DNA of 64,000 bases from positions 1,579 to 65,578 of the forward strand of contig CM003434.1 in assembly GCA_000331325.2 (NCBI GenBank), in the 5' to 3' direction. The notes beneath the pieces were generated by a model. It worked only from the letters and a program-made list of their open reading frames with translations. It was not told the DNA's origin and made no database searches. Of the stretch, positions 12,132-22,937 are shown one piece after another. Source of the DNA: Crithidia fasciculata (taxonomy: Eukaryota > Euglenozoa > Kinetoplastea > Trypanosomatida > Trypanosomatidae). Every line of letters starts with the position of its first letter. The first letter of the stretch is position 1. A program made the position numbers and the translations under genes.

Positions 12132-12446
12132 CGAATGTTCGCCAAACATTTCGTTTGCCTTTAAAACCGCGTTGAAAAGCAGCATTCGCTCAGAGAAGGA
12201 GGATGTCGAACGAAGCACCAGCAAGGAGATATTCTCGAAAGGCAGAATACTCTTTGAAACACCTTACTGGAAGTCAGATAGTGTGTATTGCACATGTGAA
12301 AACGCACGCGAACGGAGAAGGGTGGAGAACGCAACGTTAACAAAAGCGTTAAAACGATTCGAGAAACAAAGAAAAGAGAATGACTGATGGATGATGAAGC
12401 AGGAGAGGCTGCTACTCAGTTGGAGAACGAAGTGCATCGCTCTGGG
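12132..12446 (+). repeat. 324-bp repeat, copy 2 (next to N gap)
   Basis: A direct repeat of 11,451-11,774 with a few one-base differences. It runs into the N gap within bases of where the other copies reach their PLC-side boundary, which suggests the real gap may be only a few bases. Confidence 0.75.
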
Positions 12447-12450
12447 CTCG

Positions 12451-12475
12451 NNNNNNNNNNNNNNNNNNNNNNNNN
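12451..12475. other. 25-base N gap
   Basis: A run of exactly 25 unknown bases, presumably a scaffold join. It sits at the 324-bp repeat / PLC boundary, where the right arm passes straight from one to the other. Confidence 0.99.
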
Positions 12476-12483
12476 ACCTCCCT

Positions 12484-13683
12484 TCACATATATGTAATGT
12501 AGCAGAGGATGCAGGCTGCGGGGATGAGGTAACCAGAGACGTCGTGCAGGCTCACTCGTCGGTAGCCGCGTGCAGCAGCTTTAGCGGGATGATGGGCTCG
12601 CCGAGGACCGCCGCTTCCGAGACGGTCCTTATCGAACACCTGCAGCACCAGCGACGACATTGAGCGGCGCCGGACTTCCCTGATGAACTCGTTGGCGCCG
12701 GTGCCGCGCCACACGGGTGGAAGCCGTTGTTCGAGATGGCCTTGGTGAGCCGCGGCGTGGCTGTCCATGTCAGGGCCTTGATGAAGAGGGAGACGAGCGG
12801 GTCGACGGCGTCGCCTTTGCTGCTTTTGCGTGGTTTTTGGGAGGCAGAAGCCGGAGATGATCTCGATGCTGAGCGAGAAGTGCTCCGAGGTGGCGCGGGC
12901 GGCACTCTGCCGGTCGAAGATGCGGTGGCTTCAGCACGTAACCGCACTTGCCGTTGTCCTGGAAGACGGCGCGATTGAGCCACCTCTCAAAGGTGCGCCG
13001 CGACTGCCAGTTGGAAGCGGCAAGTTGACAGCCGCAGTTCCAGAAGGGCTGCGGGTTGTAGTTGCTGCTGTCGAAGCGCGCACCGGCGGGGTAGATGCGG
13101 CTGAGGCACGCTGTGTTGATCTGCGTGAACTCCGCCGGGCTATCCTGCACCACCTTCTTGCTTTTGCCCTCACGTACGAAGTGCAGTGGTAGGGCTGGCG
13201 CAGCTGGGTAGGCGAGGTCGTCGACGCCCTGGTGTGCCACGGACTCGATGCTGATCAGCGCAGCCAGCGCCTCGATGCGTCGCGAGCGCCGTTGCGTTTG
13301 TGTTTGCTGCGCTCTCCTTGACCTGGCGGTAGTCCTCGTTGGACCGCCTCCGCCCTCTTCTCTTCCGCATCGTCGTCCTCGTCGTCATTGCAGGAGCCGT
13401 CGTCGTAGGCGAAGTCGCTGCGGGCGGACTTGAGGAGGATTTTGTTCTGGAGGGTGTGCGGGGTGAAGGCGAAGGTCGGCTTCTCGTTCGGTCCCCACGG
13501 CGGCTGGAAGAGCAGGTCGCCAAACTCCGACTTCATGATGGCGGCCATGCGGTCCTGCTGTGCGACGGACGTATGGATCTCGAGAGAGAAAATGACAGGG
13601 TACAGCGAAGCCTCGAAGGCGTACTCCTTGATGTGTTTAATGCAGTCGACGAAGAGAATCTGAGGTGCGGGTGTAAGCCGTGG
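12484..13683 (-). pseudogene. 5'-truncated PLC copy, left of the palindrome centre
   Basis: Matches the complete PLC gene (19,788-21,911) from its stop codon to the codon for catalytic His306, where the sequence folds back on itself. The EF-hand-like region and the first catalytic histidine are missing. Compared with the full gene it has many small indels and some substitutions that break the frame, so it cannot encode an enzyme. The Y and C2 regions are still easy to follow (for example [13 protein letters not shown]). Whether the indels are true decay or consensus error is unclear. Confidence 0.8.
13495..13683. other. Fold-back centre of the palindrome
   Basis: The reverse complement of 13,495-13,501 is GCCGTGG, and the same seven bases occur at 13,677-13,683, where the sequence turns into its inverted copy. 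About 175 bases between them belong only to the left PLC copy and form the loop. Right after the shared bases the right arm lacks two G residues present in the left arm. Confidence 0.75.
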
Positions 13684-14697
13684 ACCGAACGAGAAGCCGA
13701 CCTTCGCCTTCACCCCGCACAACCTCCAGAACAAAATCCTCCTCAAGTCCGCCCGCAGCGACTTCGCCTACGACGACGGCTCCTGCAATGACGACGACGA
13801 GGACGACGATGCGGAAGAGAAGAGGGCGGAGGCGGTCAACGAGGACTACCGCCAGGTCAAGGAGGAGCGCAGCAAACACAAACGCAACGGCGCTCGCGAC
13901 GCATCGGAGGCGCTGGCTGCGCTGATCAGCATCGAGTCCGTTGCACACCAGGGCGTCGACGACCTCGCCTACCCCCAGCTGCGCCAGCCCTACCACTGCA
14001 CTTCGTACGTAGAGGGCAAAAGCAAGAAGGTGGTGCAGGATAGCCCGGCGGAGTTCACGCAGATCAACACAGCGTGCCTCAGCCGCATCTACCCGCCGGT
14101 GCGCGCTTCGACAGCAGCAACTACAACCCGCAGCCCTTCTGGAACTGCGGCTGTCAACTTGCGCTTCAACTGGCAGTCGCGGCGCACCTTTGAGAGGTGG
14201 CTCAATCGCGCCGTCTTCCAGGACAACGGCAAGTGCGGTTACGTGCTGAAGCCACCGCATCTTCGACCGGCAGAGTGCCGCCCCGCGCCACCTCGGAGCA
14301 CTTCTCGCTCAGCATCGAGATCATCTCCGGCTTCTGCCTCCCAAAACCACGCAAAGCAGCAAAGGCGACGCCGTCGACCCGCTTCTTCCCTCTTCATCGA
14401 AGGCCCTGACATGGACAGCACGCCGCGGCTCACCAAGGCCATCTCGAACAACGGCTTCCACCGTGGTGGCGCGGCACCGGCGCCAACGAGTTCATCAGGG
14501 AAGTCCGGCGCCGCTCAATGTCGTCGCTGGTGCTGCAGGTGTTCGATAAGGACCGTCTCGGAAGCGGCGGGCTCCTCGGCGAGGCCATCATCCCGCTAAA
14601 GCTGCTGCACTGCGGCTACCGACGAGTGGGCCTGCACGACGTCTCTGGTTACCTCATCCCCGCAGCCTGCATCCTCTGCTACATTACATATATGTGA
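13684..14697 (+). pseudogene. 5'-truncated PLC copy, right of the palindrome centre
   Basis: Head-to-head with the left copy. It begins at the segment [13 protein letters not shown] in the second half of the catalytic X region and runs to the PLC stop at 14,695-14,697. Both catalytic histidines and everything before them are absent. In several places it agrees with the full gene where the left copy does not, although it has its own frame-breaking changes. Just past the stop it shares GAAGGGAGGGAAGC with the full gene, then passes into the 324-bp repeat. Confidence 0.8.
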
Positions 14698-14709
14698 AGG
14701 GAGGGAAGC

Positions 14710-15029
14710 ACCAGAGCGATGCACTTCGTTCTCCAACTGAGTAGCAGCCTCTCCTGCTTCATCATTCCATCAGTCATTCTCTTTTCTTTGTTTCTCGAAT
14801 CGTTTTACCGCTTTTGTTAACGTTGCGTTCTCCACCCTTCTCCGTTCGCGTGCGTTTTCACCATGTGCAATACACACTATCTGACTTCCAGTAAGGTGTT
14901 TCAAAGAGTATTCTGCCTTTCGAGAATATCTTCCTTGCTGGTGCTTCGTTCGACATCCTCCTTCTCTGAGCGAATGCTGCTTTTCAACGCGTTTTAAAGG
15001 CAAAACGAAATGTTTGGCGAACATTCGCG
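14710..15029 (-). repeat. 324-bp repeat, copy 3 (right arm, inverted)
   Basis: Reverse complement of 11,451-11,774, placed directly after the right PLC fragment. This arrangement lets one infer what the left arm should look like at its N gap. Confidence 0.8.
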
Positions 15030-15780
15030 GAGTCAAATGCGCAATAGCTGTGAGCTACTTGATATAGTGCACTGTACAACGGTCACATCGAAGCCTGCTG
15101 AGTGCGACATGCTTTTCTTCATCTACGTGATTTTTCATCTCTATCTCACTCTCCTTTCTAGGTGCGGTAGATTGCTTTGTTTACCAATGAAGCCCCCATG
15201 CGCTTTAACATTAACTTTTCGACTTTGAGCTGCACACCACCCTTTCTTGTTCACTTGTGCTTTCTGCTCCTCCTCCCACCACTCGTTTGTTGTATTGCAA
15301 ACATCAGAGGGAATACAGCTTATACTTTTCCTTTCCGCATGAAACTCTAATAGTAGTCCAACTACGCAGCACACCTGGTGGATCTTCCCTTTTCTCTCTC
15401 GCAGCTCCCACCAGACGGTGACGTTTGCGCTGCGTCCTCTTCCACTTCCTTACAGGTGGACTTTTACAGGTGATGGGCTGTTTTCCGGGATTTTGTAAGG
15501 GCTTTTCGACACAGAATTGTTAGTGGGTCCTCCAAACTTTTACCGCGATAGCACTGCAGCCACTGTGAAGTCCAGGTGCTGTGGTGCAGAGAAAACAACC
15601 ACAAAAAAGACACTTCATAGCTTCCACTGCTTGTGAGCTCGATGTGATGGGCTGGTGTGCGCTGTCTGCGCTATAAGTGGTGGCGCACAGCTAACGCAGC
15701 CATTTCCTGATGTTGTTCACCAGTGACAGTATAGCTCGACTAGCGGTGCTGGAGGTTCAGCTGGCCTCTTGACGAACCTG
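15030..15780. other. Non-coding part of right arm
   Basis: Mirror of 10,690-11,450. I see no gene. Confidence 0.5.
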
Positions 15781-15789
15781 CGTGCTGAG

Positions 15790-16920
15790 GGGTTCACTTA
15801 TCTGCGATAAGCAGTGTGGGTGCTTTATCTACTCTGCATTGTGTCTTCCAATTCCGAAAAAAGTGGGTGTTTTACGTAAAGGGTCGGCTTTTTTTTTTTT
15901 GAAAACAGCACAGCACAGGTGTCAACTGTCCTCGACTTATGGCGCGGCTTCTCATTCCTGAGGTGCTTTTGAATGGCTGCGAGGAGCTGGGCAACTTCGC
16001 TGCGTTGTGCGCGCAAAATATCTGCAGTCACTGATGGCCCGGCAAGCGAAGTCGCGTTCTTGCCTGACTTGTTGATCTGCTGCTTTCCTCCAAGTTTGAT
16101 AGCTCCGACAGCTCGCTGCTGGAGAGTCTCTCCTTCTTGCGAATGTGCCGCGTCTGGGGACTCTTTGTGCAGGGGATGCACCTTGCAGGATCTTTACAGA
16201 CTTGACAGCTTCTTGAGGCTCAGCGAGCTCTTATATATCCGATAGCTCGCAGCTTCAGGCGATCTTGGAAGTTGCGAGAACGCCTCGTCTTCAGAAGCTC
16301 TGCATCCGCAGCTTTACCGCGTTGATCCGTTTGAACAGTCTGAACAGCTGTTTTTTCCCGAGCGCTTAGTCGCCTTTAAAAGATTGCTTCTTCATGACCT
16401 TAAGAGGGTCGCAAAGCCTCCATTCTCTTTGCGGCATCGATGCGAGCGGGTGCGACCGGTGGGACGTGGACGGCCTCATCACGTGACCGCAGTCGAATGA
16501 ACTAATTACAGAGCGGGCACCTGCAGGAGCCAAGCTGTGTCGCTGGCGCACCGAGTTTGCGGAGAAGCGATGTTTAGGGTGGAAGTGTCCGAAAGTGACG
16601 GACGTATAGGTAGCTCAGGCGCTGATAAAGTTGACGTACGTGACGATCAGACGGAGCGCTGAAGAAGTTTAACCTGCCCTGCACATGGAATGAACGCTCA
16701 AATCGATGCATCGCAAACTCCCGAGCGAGGAGCAGCGAAAGGTAACGAGATACTGTGAGGTACGCAACGTTCAACACCCTCAGCCACCTTGTCTGCGCGT
16801 CTCGGAGAGCGAAACCTACGCTTCAGTGGGCCTCTGGTGGACTCGGCTAAGTGACGTGCTGAAACGCACACCTTGAGGTTCTTGACCTGGTTGAAACACG
16901 GATGGTCAGTATCGCTTTCC
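15790..16920 (+). pseudogene. LRR-family pseudogene in right palindrome arm
   Basis: Mirror image of the pseudogene at 9,590-10,681. It has extra one-base losses that break even the 266-codon piece open on the left. Motifs such as LYRLDSFLRLSEL are still visible by frame. Confidence 0.75.
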
Positions 16921-17391
16921 TCAACCTTTCTTAATGAAGGTAAGGCGGTGATGCAACCTGTGTGAGATGTAGGAGTTTATCTCCCTTTTTTTTTGTCGCG
17001 TTGACGATTCGTGCCCGCTGATGCCCGGCACAAACGATCGACTACTTGAGCAAGACAGGAGGTGCAGAACGCCAGCCGGACCCTGCGTGGAGCCAACGTA
17101 CGCTGTGCGTACTCAATCACATGTCTTCTTGTTCTACTCCTCTGTAAGGTTTGCTCTTGAAAGGAGATGCGACACTCTCTCTTTTCTTTTTCCCAATCCC
17201 AATTGTATCATTATGAGGGGTGCACTAGGTTGTCTCCTTTTGTTGTCTTCCTGTTGTGTTGTCCTTCGTTTTATGACATGTTTTTTCTCTCCGTTCCCCT
17301 CTCTCTGCTACCACTAGTTTTTTTTTCTGCTCATCGAAAGGAAGATTCTATAGTTTCGCTTCGCAGTTGTCATTGCTGCCATTTCTCGTTA

Positions 17392-17739
17392 CTGGACTCT
17401 TTTTTTCACTCCCGCTCGTGCATGCCTCGCATCCATTCCGGGGAGTCGACTGTCGGCTTCCGTTCCTATCTTCTATGCTAATATCTCTGAGAAAACAGCA
17501 GACATACTGACCGACTGCGTCCGTTCTCTCTATTCAGATATCTGATCTCTTGCATCGTCATCTCTAAAGATTTCAGAAAAGTGTATGAATGAAAGTACCG
17601 GACGTCTGAGATCGGAGGGCGGAAATCACTAGACAGTACGTAGGGAGAGGCGAGACCGAGGAAGCAATAAATCATCGACTGTGGTTTGCAATGAAGAGCG
17701 CGCTCCATACAATCAACCTCACCTCAGCCTTAATGGGAC
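17392..17739. other. Diverged mirror of the left flank
   Basis: Aligns by eye, inverted, with about 8,830-9,118. AGAAAGTGTATGAATGAAAG on the left (reverse complement) matches AGAAAAGTGTATGAATGAAA here, with many differences in between. No gene is seen. Confidence 0.5.
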
Positions 17740-19770
17740 TTGTCCGCCAGCTGCAATATACAGCTTCGCTTCTTACTAACTCTTCTTCTATGGTGGTGGT
17801 CGCATCTTAATACATTTGCTGTTCCTAATTCCAGTCTCTCCCAGCTCATCTTTTTCTCTCCTTCCTCCTACGATCTACAACACACTCACTCTCGCCTCTC
17901 CACTCGGCCAATGCCTTCTTCGCGTGGTAGGCGACCGAAATCACTCAAACAGGACTTCCACTACTTCTCTCACCAGTGATTGGAAAAAGACCGCAGCTGA
18001 TGACCATTCGTTGAACTGGATGAAGATGACGCATCCGCGCGCAACCAACTCTACAGCACGCGTCTCTAGAACGAACAAACAACACCACGTGTGCTGAGAC
18101 ACACAACAGGTTCCGGCGGATCCTCGACAAACCCACTCTTAGGAGAAAACCTCTCCTGTTACGACCCTGCAGATGCTACAATGCAATGATGTCGTTCTAT
18201 GAATGACGAGCTTGCTGAAAGGTGTGCAAGAGCAACGGCTGAGCCGCCGTCGGCCGCAGATAGCGCCTGAATACCAAGAACAACCTAGAAACTACTGCAA
18301 CCGCCGTTTCCCAGGCGAGAAGAACAGAAGCTGCATGCGTGAAGCGGGTCAAAGGCACTGCACGTCGAGCGCACCTACACTGCTGCCTGCCAACAGCAAC
18401 GCCCGAGAGACACACAGAGCCCCCAGCCGGCGATACGCTCTGATGGTGGATGGCGCAAGCGCGAGTATTCACATGCGCATAGACATATTCCGGTTCCATA
18501 AACCGCAACGCGGCGACTTTGCGAGCAGTGCTGTCGGTTGACAAGGCTACACGCAACAGAAGTCGGATCCACAACCGTGAAAATGCGTGGCTCGTGCCCT
18601 GACTATCCGCTGCACGCCCTGGCAGCCGGACGCAGACGCACCACCGTGTGACCGAGACCCAGTCGTGGTTAGTTTTCTCTCGCTCTTTGTCATCATGATT
18701 ATCAATACGAGTCGGAAGGGAAACGCTCGACGATCAAAGTGCACAGACACGAGTGACGCCTGAGCAGGCGCGACACATACACCTGTCAAGATACTGCCCA
18801 CAGCAGGCGCGACAGATGCCTCGCTTGGAGATACAAAGGTTGCAATTGACCAGGCGTGGCTCAAGCTGGAAACCGGCAAACTTTCGCCTGCGTTCCGTCA
18901 GGTGCGCCACACCCTACGGCTCCCGCTTGAACGGTGCCATCTGATGCGGGACCTAATCGAATGTATCCGCGCTCAGTAGAAGCTGCCCGAATGCCTTTCG
19001 CCTCTCGATTCTCTCACGGCAAATTAATCGAGGCTGCCCCAGCATCAACTATCCTCTGCGTTGCTGGTGCACCAAACCTGAGAGGAGATTTGTGCGAATG
19101 AGCTCAACTTGCAGGAGTCTTGACGGACTTGCAGCTTACCAAAAGCTCTGCTCTTCCGAGCAGTGTCTGGACAACCATGAAGCTGGAAAATACAAAAAAG
19201 GCCGTTGCGAGATCCGACCTCAACACGTCTGCACAGAAAGCTGTAGAAGTAAGTCGTATAGTGAAGCGATTGAAGCACGTTAGGGAGGGTCATACTAGAA
19301 CACCTGTCGCTTCTCGATGAGCTCCATGTAAACGAGCCGATAAAGAGAGCTCACGAAAACCATCGACACTTGCTGGTGCCCCGTCCTCTGCGCTACATCA
19401 TAAGCGTGCGAAAGCGCCTCGGCCACGTCGGTGCGAAGGCCTTGACACTCTGTCCGCGGTGTCCAGACCGGAAAATTGACGGGCCCGAAAATTCCTTGTG
19501 GTTGCCGACTCACCGAGGTAATTAAATTGCTGGCCGCCCACGCGCTTCGCTATTAACAAAATCCAGCAGCGGAGCTCCGCGGCACTCGGAGCTGCACTCA
19601 TTTGGATGGTCTTAGGTTCGCACCTGTCCAACACGATGCAGTTAATGATGGGGCCTCAACTCTCCTAAGCAATCAAGACTCGAGGACCATCAAGCGGGCT
19701 TCTGGCGCACGGAGCCTCGAGAAAGTGGAAGCGTGGGCTGCAAAATAACCAACGTCAGCTGCCTCGGATC
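17740..19770 (+). pseudogene. LRR-family pseudogene mirroring the intact LRR gene
   Basis: The whole length of the intact LRR gene can be traced here on the opposite strand, including its 5' flank. CAGCTTCGCTTCTT and GGTCGCATCTTA at 17,760-17,810 match the region upstream of 8,609. Inside, LLDELHVNEPIK (near 19,315) matches LLDELHVESDKE, and REVEAWAAK (near 19,730) matches LEKVEAWGCK. There are many stops and frame changes. I estimate roughly two-thirds nucleotide identity, so it is much older than the inner arms. It stops within the last repeats, immediately beside the 3' end of the complete PLC gene. Confidence 0.75.
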
Positions 19771-19787
19771 CTCTCGCTTCCCTCCCT

Positions 19788-21911
19788 TCACATATATGTA
19801 ATGTAGCAGAGGATGCAGGCTGCGGGGATGAGGTAACCAGAGACGTCGTGCAGGCCCACTCGTCGGTAGCCGCAGTGCAGCAGCTTTAGCGGGATGATGG
19901 CCTCGCCGAGGAGCCCGCCGCTTCCGAGACGGTCCTTATCGAACACCTGCAGCACCAGCGACGACATTGAGCGGCGCCGGACTTCCCTGATGAACTCGTT
20001 GGCGCCGGTGCCGCGCCACACCGGGTGGAAGCCGTTGTTCGAGATGGCCTTGGTGAGCCGCGGCGTGCTGTCCATGTCAGGGCCTTCGATGAAGAGGGAG
20101 ACGAGCGGGTCGACGGCGTCGCCTTTGCTGCTTTTGCGTGGTTTTGGGAGGCAGAAGCCGGAGATGATCTCGATGCTGAGCGAGAAGTGCTCCGAGGTGG
20201 CGCGGGGGCGGCACTCTGCCGGTCGAAGATGCGGTGGCTTCAGCACGTAACCGCACTTGCCGTTGTCCTGGAAGACGGCGCGATTGAGCCACCTCTCAAA
20301 GGTGCGCCGCGACTGCCAGTTGGAAGCGGCAAGTTGACAGCCGCAGTTCCAGAAGGGCTGCGGGTTGTAGTTGCTGCTGTCGAAGCGCGCACCGGCGGGG
20401 TAGATGCGGCTGAGGCACGCTGTGTTGATCTGCGTGAACTCCGCCGGGCTATCCTGCACCACCTTCTTGCTTTTGCCCTCTACGTACGAAGTGCAGTGGT
20501 AGGGCTGGCGCAGCTGGGGGTAGGCGAGGTCGTCGACGCCCTGGTGTGCCACGGACTCGATGCTGATCAGCGCAGCCAGCGCCTCCGATGCGTCGCGAGC
20601 GCCGTTGCGTTTGTGTTTGCTGCGCTCCTCCTTGACCTGGCGGTAGTCCTCGTTGACCGCCTCCGCCCTCTTCTCTTCCGCATCGTCGTCCTCGTCGTCA
20701 TTGCAGGAGCCGTCGTCGTAGGCGAAGTCGCTGCGGGCGGACTTGAGGAGGATTTTGTTCTGGAGGTTGTGCGGGGTGAAGGCGAAGGTCGGCTTCTCGT
20801 TCGGTCCCCACGGCGGCGGGAAGAGCAGGTCGCCAAACTCCGACTTCATGATGGCGGCCATGCGGTCCTGCTGTGCGACGGACGTATGGATCTCGAGAGA
20901 GAAAATGACAGGGTACAGCGAAGCCTCGAAGGCGTACTCCTTGATGTGTTTAATGCAGTCGACGAAGAGAATCTTGGAGGTGCGGGTGTAGCCGTGGTAG
21001 ACAATCGGCTCTCCGCTCGGTCCGTTCCAGCAGTCCAGCGCCACGCACCGGCACCCGTCCAGCAGCGCCTCACGGTACATCAACGGTGACGACTCGCTCA
21101 TGAGCTGGTCGCCTGTGAGGTAGGTGTTGTGCGACGAGTTGATGAAGTACTCACAGATCGGCCGCTGCATATCCTGGTAGACAGCCTCCACGCGGTCGCG
21201 CTTCAGGACTCCAGAGAGGCGGTTGCTGGAGAGGAGGGCAATGAAGTGCTTCTCGTCAATTCCGTCCGCGTCGACGCAGCCGAGAGAGGCGAGGGCGTCC
21301 TCGATGAAAGCTGTGTCCGACGGCCCCTGCTGCACATCCCGCATGAACTCCGCGAAGGTGGTGCGAGACATGAGGCCGGCGCTGTCTGTTGTCTCGTCAA
21401 AGATGTAGCCGAGCTCGTTGAAGGCCGTGGCTGCCTCGTAGGCCCGCTCGAACGTGGAGTACGTCACCGTGTTGCCGGAGTGCTTGAAGGATGCGAGGAT
21501 TCGACGCGATAGCGCCTCGGGAAAGTTGAGGCCATCCACCATGTTTTTAAATTCCGCGTAGGCAAGATCACCGCTGTTGTCGCGGTCGTACGTCATCCAA
21601 ATCTGCATCACGCGTGCCCGGTTCAGATCTGGCTGCACCTTTTGCGCACGCGACTTGCTGAGAAAGGCGTCGAGGGCCTCGCTGGTGTGTGCGTTGCGCT
21701 GGCACGCGCGGATCAGGAAGTCGTTGGCCTCTACTTGACTGCACTGCAGCAGGCTGCACAGCGCCGCCCGCATGGACGTGAAGAAGTTTGCGGCGTCATT
21801 CTTGTCGGGAGTGCTGTGGCTGAAGAAGTCCTCGGTGATGAGCGTGCAGGAGGGAAGGTACTTCTCTGACCGCACCTCAAACGCCGCGGGCTTGGTGGTG
21901 CAGACGCCCAT
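19788..21911 (-). CDS. Phosphoinositide-specific phospholipase C, 707 aa
   Basis: Hydrolyses phosphatidylinositol phosphates to diacylglycerol and inositol phosphates. The ATG at 21,911 gives an N-terminus MGVCTTK; Gly2 and Cys4 fit the myristoylation plus palmitoylation described for T. cruzi PI-PLC, so plasma-membrane attachment is likely. An EF-hand-like segment ([14 protein letters not shown]) lies near residues 108-121. The X region spans about 245-395 with catalytic His261 (INSSHNTYL) and His306 ([10 protein letters not shown]). An acidic linker ([11 protein letters not shown]) follows, then the Y region at about 490-600 and a C2 domain from about 595. There is no PH domain, as usual for protist and plant-like forms. 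The 3' end abuts an oppositely oriented LRR pseudogene. Two truncated copies lie at the palindrome centre. Confidence 0.93.
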   Translation of the reverse strand: MGVCTTKPAAFEVRSEKYLPSCTLITEDFFSHSTPDKNDAANFFTSMRAALCSLLQCSQVEANDFLIRACQRNAHTSEALDAFLSKSRAQKVQPDLNRARVMQIWMTYDRDNSGDLAYAEFKNMVDGLNFPEALSRRILASFKHSGNTVTYSTFERAYEAATAFNELGYIFDETTDSAGLMSRTTFAEFMRDVQQGPSDTAFIEDALASLGCVDADGIDEKHFIALLSSNRLSGVLKRDRVEAVYQDMQRPICEYFINSSHNTYLTGDQLMSESSPLMYREALLDGCRCVALDCWNGPSGEPIVYHGYTRTSKILFVDCIKHIKEYAFEASLYPVIFSLEIHTSVAQQDRMAAIMKSEFGDLLFPPPWGPNEKPTFAFTPHNLQNKILLKSARSDFAYDDGSCNDDEDDDAEEKRAEAVNEDYRQVKEERSKHKRNGARDASEALAALISIESVAHQGVDDLAYPQLRQPYHCTSYVEGKSKKVVQDSPAEFTQINTACLSRIYPAGARFDSSNYNPQPFWNCGCQLAASNWQSRRTFERWLNRAVFQDNGKCGYVLKPPHLRPAECRPRATSEHFSLSIEIISGFCLPKPRKSSKGDAVDPLVSLFIEGPDMDSTPRLTKAISNNGFHPVWRGTGANEFIREVRRRSMSSLVLQVFDKDRLGSGGLLGEAIIPLKLLHCGYRRVGLHDVSGYLIPAACILCYITYM

Positions 21912-22937
21912 CGAAAGGATGCTCAAAAAGAAACAGAAATTCTACAGTGTAGCTGACACATGTGTGGAGGAAAACAGACAAAGAGGAACCACACGCGTGT
22001 GCACAAAGAGGCACAGTTTTTTTTTTTTTTCTGTATACGAAGGTCTGTAGCAGAGGGGAGAAAGCGAGTCAGCAGGTCAGTGGGCTCGCTGATCTCCAAC
22101 TGAACGGAACTGCGGCAGAAACACGGTCAATACAGCCACCGCAGCTTCAGCCAAAGATACACGAATAAAAAAAAGCGCCATTAATTTTATCGCGTTGTGC
22201 AGATGATGCGTACTTTAGTGGCTCTTCGATGCTGTAGTAACGAAGCGGGTTTCAGAATAATGAAACCAGCAATCCGGTTCTGTTGGGAATATGGTGCGTC
22301 GAGAAGGAAATGTTTGCGAGTCTCACTGTTCTCTTGAGTTGATGCTTCCATGCCACTGCTTGCCCCCATCCTAATTCTCTATCTATCTTTCTCTCTTTCC
22401 TTCTCGTGCTCCTGGCCACGACAGCTGCACACTAAAGGGTTCTCCGTGCTTTTCTCGTCAGCCTCTAAGGGGTTTTTTCTTCCACCCACCAACCCTGCTG
22501 TTAGTTAGTTGCTTTTTTCGTTATCTGTATTTTTAAAGTAAAAGTATGATCGGGAGGTTTCTCGAGATCGGCGACGCTTCAACAGCCAAGCAGCCCTGAT
22601 ACACTTCTCGCATTTTCTAAGAAGTTTTCTTCGTTTTGATCACTACATTTTGTAAGCAGGGGCTTTTTCGTTCATATTTCCCGTCATTTTTCTATTTTCA
22701 TAGGGTTTTTTGTCTCGGAAAAGCGCACGCCAGTCACAATCCTCTCTTTTTTTTAGATCGCGCTGCCTTTCTAAAGTGAACTTTAATCAGCGCAAGCGAC
22801 TCATCACTTACTAATACTCTCTTTTAAACGCCGGTGCCACGCGAATTTTCCTGGCGTTAACAATTAACGAGGTCGGCGGGTGGTTTTTAGGCCAGCTTTT
22901 CTGCTCTTGGGATAATAAAGGACTGGCTTTTTTCGAT
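21912..22937. other. Intergenic, plus strand T-rich
   Basis: From about 22,370 to 22,940 the plus strand becomes rich in T-runs, the reverse of most intergenic regions here. I see no gene. A run of T at 22,018-22,030 lies upstream of PLC. Confidence 0.5.

Larger units (their letters stand above)
9119..13501. repeat. Left inner arm of a large inverted repeat
   Basis: 9,119-11,775 and 12,476-13,501 read, in reverse complement, as the right arm at 13,677-17,391. Sampled differences are almost all single-base insertions or deletions. The left arm carries an extra block of about 675 bases plus an N gap at 11,776-12,475. Identity collapses abruptly outside 9,119, although diverged homology continues outward. 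The arm contains an LRR pseudogene, non-coding DNA and a truncated PLC copy. Confidence 0.85.
13677..17391. repeat. Right inner arm of the inverted repeat
   Basis: Near-perfect reverse complement of the left arm without the 675-base extra block and N gap. In the LRR part its differences from the left arm are mostly single missing bases. It ends at TGCCATTTCTCG near 17,391, beyond which only diverged homology to the left flank remains. Confidence 0.85.

Noticed and set aside
11451-12446. The 324-bp repeat as a retroposon (SIDER/RIME-like)
   Set aside because: No A-rich tail, no recognisable 5' signature and no target-site duplication that I can see; the copies are explained by the palindrome plus one tandem duplication.
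20025-21089. A 354-codon plus-strand open frame
   Set aside because: Antisense shadow of the PLC gene; the same shadow recurs opposite the truncated copies.
1-22000. Subtelomere proved by telomeric repeats
   Set aside because: No tandem TTAGGG or CCCTAA run is present; the subtelomeric reading rests only on gene content and decay.
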